Assembly: GCF_018130765.1 (NCBI RefSeq)
Contig: NZ_JAFCJZ010000001.1
Span: forward strand, 310,001-374,000
Source: Bradyrhizobium iriomotense
GTDB taxonomy: Bacteria; Pseudomonadota; Alphaproteobacteria; Rhizobiales; Xanthobacteraceae
Direction of reading: 5' to 3'
Length of the DNA stretch: 64,000 nt
How positions within the stretch are numbered: the stretch's first letter is position 1; every line of letters starts with the position of its first letter. Made by a program: the position numbers and the translations under genes. The notes beneath the pieces are model-generated. The model made no database searches and was not told the origin of the DNA. It saw only the letters and a program-made list of their open reading frames with translations. Below, one piece after another: positions 61,580 to 64,000 of the stretch.

Positions 61580-62823
61580 GCGAACAAATCCCGCGCCTTC
61601 AGCAGCGCCTGTGCCAGATGATCGACTTCTTCCCGCGTATTATACATGCCGAACGAGGCGCGGCATGTGGCCGTGACGTTGAACCGCTCTAAAAGCGGCA
61701 TGACGCAATGGGTGCCGGCGCGAACCGCGATGCCCTGGCGGTCGATCACGGTGGCGACGTCGTGGGCATGCGCGCCCTTGAGCTCGAAGGAGATCACCGG
61801 GCCCTTGCCGCGCGCCGTGCCGATCAGCCGCAGCGAGTTGATTTCGCGCAAGCGATCCTGGGCGTAGGTGACGAGGTCGTGCTCATGCGCAGCGATGCGC
61901 TCCTTGCCGATCGAATTGACATAGTCGATGGCGGCGCCAAGGCCGACGGCCTCGACAATCGCGGGCGTGCCCGCCTCGAACTTGTGCGGGGGATCGCCAT
62001 AGGTGACGACCTCGCGCGACACTTCGCGGATCATCTCGCCGCCGCCGTTGAAGGGGCGCATCGCGACGAGGTGGTCGTACTTGGCCCAGAGCACGCCGAT
62101 GCCGGTCGGACCGTAGACCTTATGGCCAGTGAAGACGTAGAAGTCGCAGCCGATGTCCTGGACGTCGACCGGAATATGCACCGCGCCCTGGCTGCCGTCG
62201 ACCAGCACCGGGATGCCGCGGGCGTGGGCGATCTTCACGACGTCCTTAACCGGCACAATGGTGCCGAGCGCGTTCGACATCTGCGTGATCGCGACCAGCT
62301 TGGTCTTCGACGTCAGCAGCTTCTCGAACTCGTCGATGAGGAAATTGCCCTCGTCGTCGACTGGGGCCCACTTGATCACGGCGCCCTGGCGTTCCCTGAG
62401 GAAATGCCACGGCACGATGTTGGAGTGGTGCTCCATGATCGAGAGGACGATCTCGTCGCCGTCCCCGATGTTCGGCCCGCCCCAAGACGAGGCGACCAGA
62501 TTGATCGCTTCCGTCGCGTTACGGGTGAAGATCACTTCCTCGGTACGGGCAGCGTTGATGAACTGCGCGACCTTGGCGCGGCCGCCCTCATAGGCTTCCG
62601 TCGCGGCATTGGCGAGGTAGTGCAGACCGCGATGCACGTTGGCGTATTCGCTCGTATAGGCCTGCGTCATGCGGTCGAGCACAGACTGGGGCTTCTGCGC
62701 GGAGGCCGCGTTGTCGAGATAGACGAGTGGCTTGCCGTAGACTTGCATGGCGAGCGCCGGAAAGTCCTGGCGCACGCGCGCAACATCGTAGGCGCCGTTC
62801 TTGACTGCCGGATGCGTGTTCAT
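61576..62823 (-). CDS. sufS: Cysteine desulfurase SufS
   Basis: A 415-residue group II desulfurase. PLP lysine is in FYVFTGHKVYGPTGIGVLW, the active Cys about residue 387 in VTATCRASFGMYNT, and EVIFTRNATEAINLVASS marks the family. It takes sulfur from cysteine for cluster assembly. Its ATG overlaps the sufD stop (ATGA) and its stop overlaps sufT, so the operon is tightly packed. Confidence 0.96.
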   Translation of the reverse strand: MNTHPAVKNGAYDVARVRQDFPALAMQVYGKPLVYLDNAASAQKPQSVLDRMTQAYTSEYANVHRGLHYLANAATEAYEGGRAKVAQFINAARTEEVIFTRNATEAINLVASSWGGPNIGDGDEIVLSIMEHHSNIVPWHFLRERQGAVIKWAPVDDEGNFLIDEFEKLLTSKTKLVAITQMSNALGTIVPVKDVVKIAHARGIPVLVDGSQGAVHIPVDVQDIGCDFYVFTGHKVYGPTGIGVLWAKYDHLVAMRPFNGGGEMIREVSREVVTYGDPPHKFEAGTPAIVEAVGLGAAIDYVNSIGKERIAAHEHDLVTYAQDRLREINSLRLIGTARGKGPVISFELKGAHAHDVATVIDRQGIAVRAGTHCVMPLLERFNVTATCRASFGMYNTREEVDHLAQALLKARDLFA

Positions 62824-64000
62824 GACCGCCGCTCCAGCCAGCGCTCGGCGATGCCGATCACGTGCTCGCGCAAACCGTCATCGGCGATCTGCTCGATCGC
62901 CTCGCCGACGAAGGCCTGGATCAGCAGCGCCTGGGCCTGCTTCTCCGGCAGGCCGCGCGCCTTCAGATAGAACAAGAGGCTGTCGTCCAGCGCGCCGGCA
63001 GTGGCGCCGTGGCCGCAGGAGACGTCGTCGGCAAAGATTTCCAGCTCGGGCTTGTTGTCGGCCTCGGCTTCGTCCGAGAGCAAGAGTGCCCGGGTCATCA
63101 TCTTGCCGTCGGTCTTCTGCGCGTCGGGACGGACGATGATGCGGCCCTGGAACACCGAATGGGCGCGATCGTCGATCACGGCGCGGAAGACCTCGCGGCT
63201 GACGCAGTTCGGCACGGCATGGTCGACGACCAGCGTGGTGTCGCCATGCTCGGTCTTCTGCAGCAGGTTCACGCCATTGGCCGAGAGCTCGCTGCCCTCA
63301 CCCGAGAACGTAATGAAGCCCTGCAGGCGGCTGACCGCCGCGCCGGTCGTCATGTTGAAAAAGTTGAGCTTCACGTTGGCACCGACCGTGACGAAATGCG
63401 AGGTGACGTTCACCGCATCGGGCGCATCGTCCATCAGGCGGATATGCGCGACGTCGGCGTCATCGCCGATCGAGACGATGACGGCATCGTTGACCTGGTA
63501 GGCCTCGGCGCCGGTTGCGACAAAGCTCTCGACGATGGTAGCGCGAACGCCCTTCCCGATCGCAACCTGCGAGCGGGTGAAGGCCGATGCGGAAGCCGCG
63601 GTCGCGATGTGGATGATCTGGATCGGTGCGGACGGCTGCGCACCGTCGGCAATCGACAGAATCACGCCGTCTGTGGCCATCGCAGCGTTTAGCGCGATCA
63701 CGGCATCGGTGGACGCAGTCTTCAAGAGACTGGCATCCTTCTCCAGCGTCTCACGAAGCGTCTTGAAGCCCGCCTCGGCGGCGAGCGCTTTCACGTCGGA
63801 CAGATCAGCCGCGAACACGCCATCGACCAGCACCAGTTTGCGAGCGCCGTCGATCGCATGCGCCTTGACTGCGTCCGCGGCGCGCTTCAGCGCGGCCGCA
63901 TCGGGGCTGGCCGCCAGCGGCAGCACCTCGCCGACCAGCGCGCGCAGATCGGTGTATTTCCATTCCTCGATCCGGCGGTGCGGCAGGCCGAGACGCTCAT
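62820..64000 (-). CDS. sufD: Fe-S cluster assembly protein SufD (5' end outside the window)
   Basis: Partial; at least 393 residues to the stop at 62820. The edge begins within RLGLPHRRIEEWKYTDLRA, the near-N-terminal SufD motif, so few residues are missing. The beta-helix core includes FADDVSCGHGATAGALDDS with the ligand His/Cys region and FYLKARGLPEKQAQALLIQA. It partners with SufB and SufC as scaffold; those are expected just beyond the right edge. Confidence 0.94.
   Translation of the reverse strand, partial: ERLGLPHRRIEEWKYTDLRALVGEVLPLAASPDAAALKRAADAVKAHAIDGARKLVLVDGVFAADLSDVKALAAEAGFKTLRETLEKDASLLKTASTDAVIALNAAMATDGVILSIADGAQPSAPIQIIHIATAASASAFTRSQVAIGKGVRATIVESFVATGAEAYQVNDAVIVSIGDDADVAHIRLMDDAPDAVNVTSHFVTVGANVKLNFFNMTTGAAVSRLQGFITFSGEGSELSANGVNLLQKTEHGDTTLVVDHAVPNCVSREVFRAVIDDRAHSVFQGRIIVRPDAQKTDGKMMTRALLLSDEAEADNKPELEIFADDVSCGHGATAGALDDSLLFYLKARGLPEKQAQALLIQAFVGEAIEQIADDGLREHVIGIAERWLERRS

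Noticed and set aside
1..64000. CRISPR arrays, tRNA, rRNA, transposons or prophage
   Set aside because: No direct-repeat arrays with regular spacers, no cloverleaf or rRNA sequence and no transposase, integrase or phage structural gene could be recognised on reading both strands by eye; a tRNAscan or covariance search would be decisive for small RNAs.

Overview
The window looks like ordinary chromosome of a high-GC alphaproteobacterium, most likely Bradyrhizobium or a close relative in the Nitrobacteraceae. Pointers are a class I PHA synthase, SUF-type Fe-S assembly, two small outer-membrane beta-barrel proteins with the 'ADLxARxxxKAP...WTGFYxxG' N-terminus common in Rhizobiales, and several short palindromic repeat families typical of these genomes. 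This placement is inferred from recognised families and not from a database search. I see no rRNA, tRNA, transposase, integrase, phage gene or CRISPR array.

Layout. 1-2.4 kb: elongation factor P (TTG start) with its modification genes epmA and epmB on the opposite strand. 2.4-8.6 kb: an M23 peptidase, an amino-acid binding protein, a MarR regulator divergent from an AhpD-like/cupin pair, and a GH103 lytic transglycosylase. 8.7-16.3 kb: an aldolase/SDR pair, recJ, a soluble chemoreceptor-like protein with reversed domain order, a membrane-anchored TAXI protein and an L,D-transpeptidase. 16.5-23.7 kb: a catabolic unit (enoyl-CoA hydratase, class III CoA-transferase, tripartite tricarboxylate transporter, PdxA-like dehydrogenase) divergent from an FCD/GntR regulator. 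Two identical 13-bp inverted sites lie in the divergent promoter region.

23.8-31.5 kb: a Tat-exported metallo-beta-lactamase-fold protein, an NAD(P)-binding protein and a cupin, then an RND pump and adaptor divergent from a TetR regulator with twin palindromic operators. 31.5-42 kb: a remnant of a TauE/SafE permease, an NTF2-like protein, a HAD hydrolase, glpX, hom plus an aminotransferase, a lipoprotein, phaC, a MAPEG protein, and argC coupled to a PaiB-like gene. 42-49 kb: a large secreted DUF3857-transglutaminase-Sel1 protein, DedA, parE followed by a decayed copy of the parE 3' end, and a beta-barrel protein. 49-56 kb: a frameshifted gene, a sugar-type SDR, a second beta-barrel protein, an FAD monooxygenase, a secreted caspase-like protein and an AraC regulator. 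56-64 kb: a RhlE-type helicase with a long leader, a diguanylate cyclase, a FabA-like dehydratase, a TfoX-domain protein with a histone-H1-like tail, and the sufD-sufS-sufT-sufA end of the SUF operon, with sufD running off the right edge.

No single locus is clearly a new system. The best leads are the transporter/CoA-transferase/PdxA cluster with its unassigned substrate, the reversed-architecture chemoreceptor, the transglutaminase-Sel1 fusion, and three pieces of genome decay (the parE 3' remnant, the TauE remnant and the frameshifted gene at 49.2-49.8 kb).
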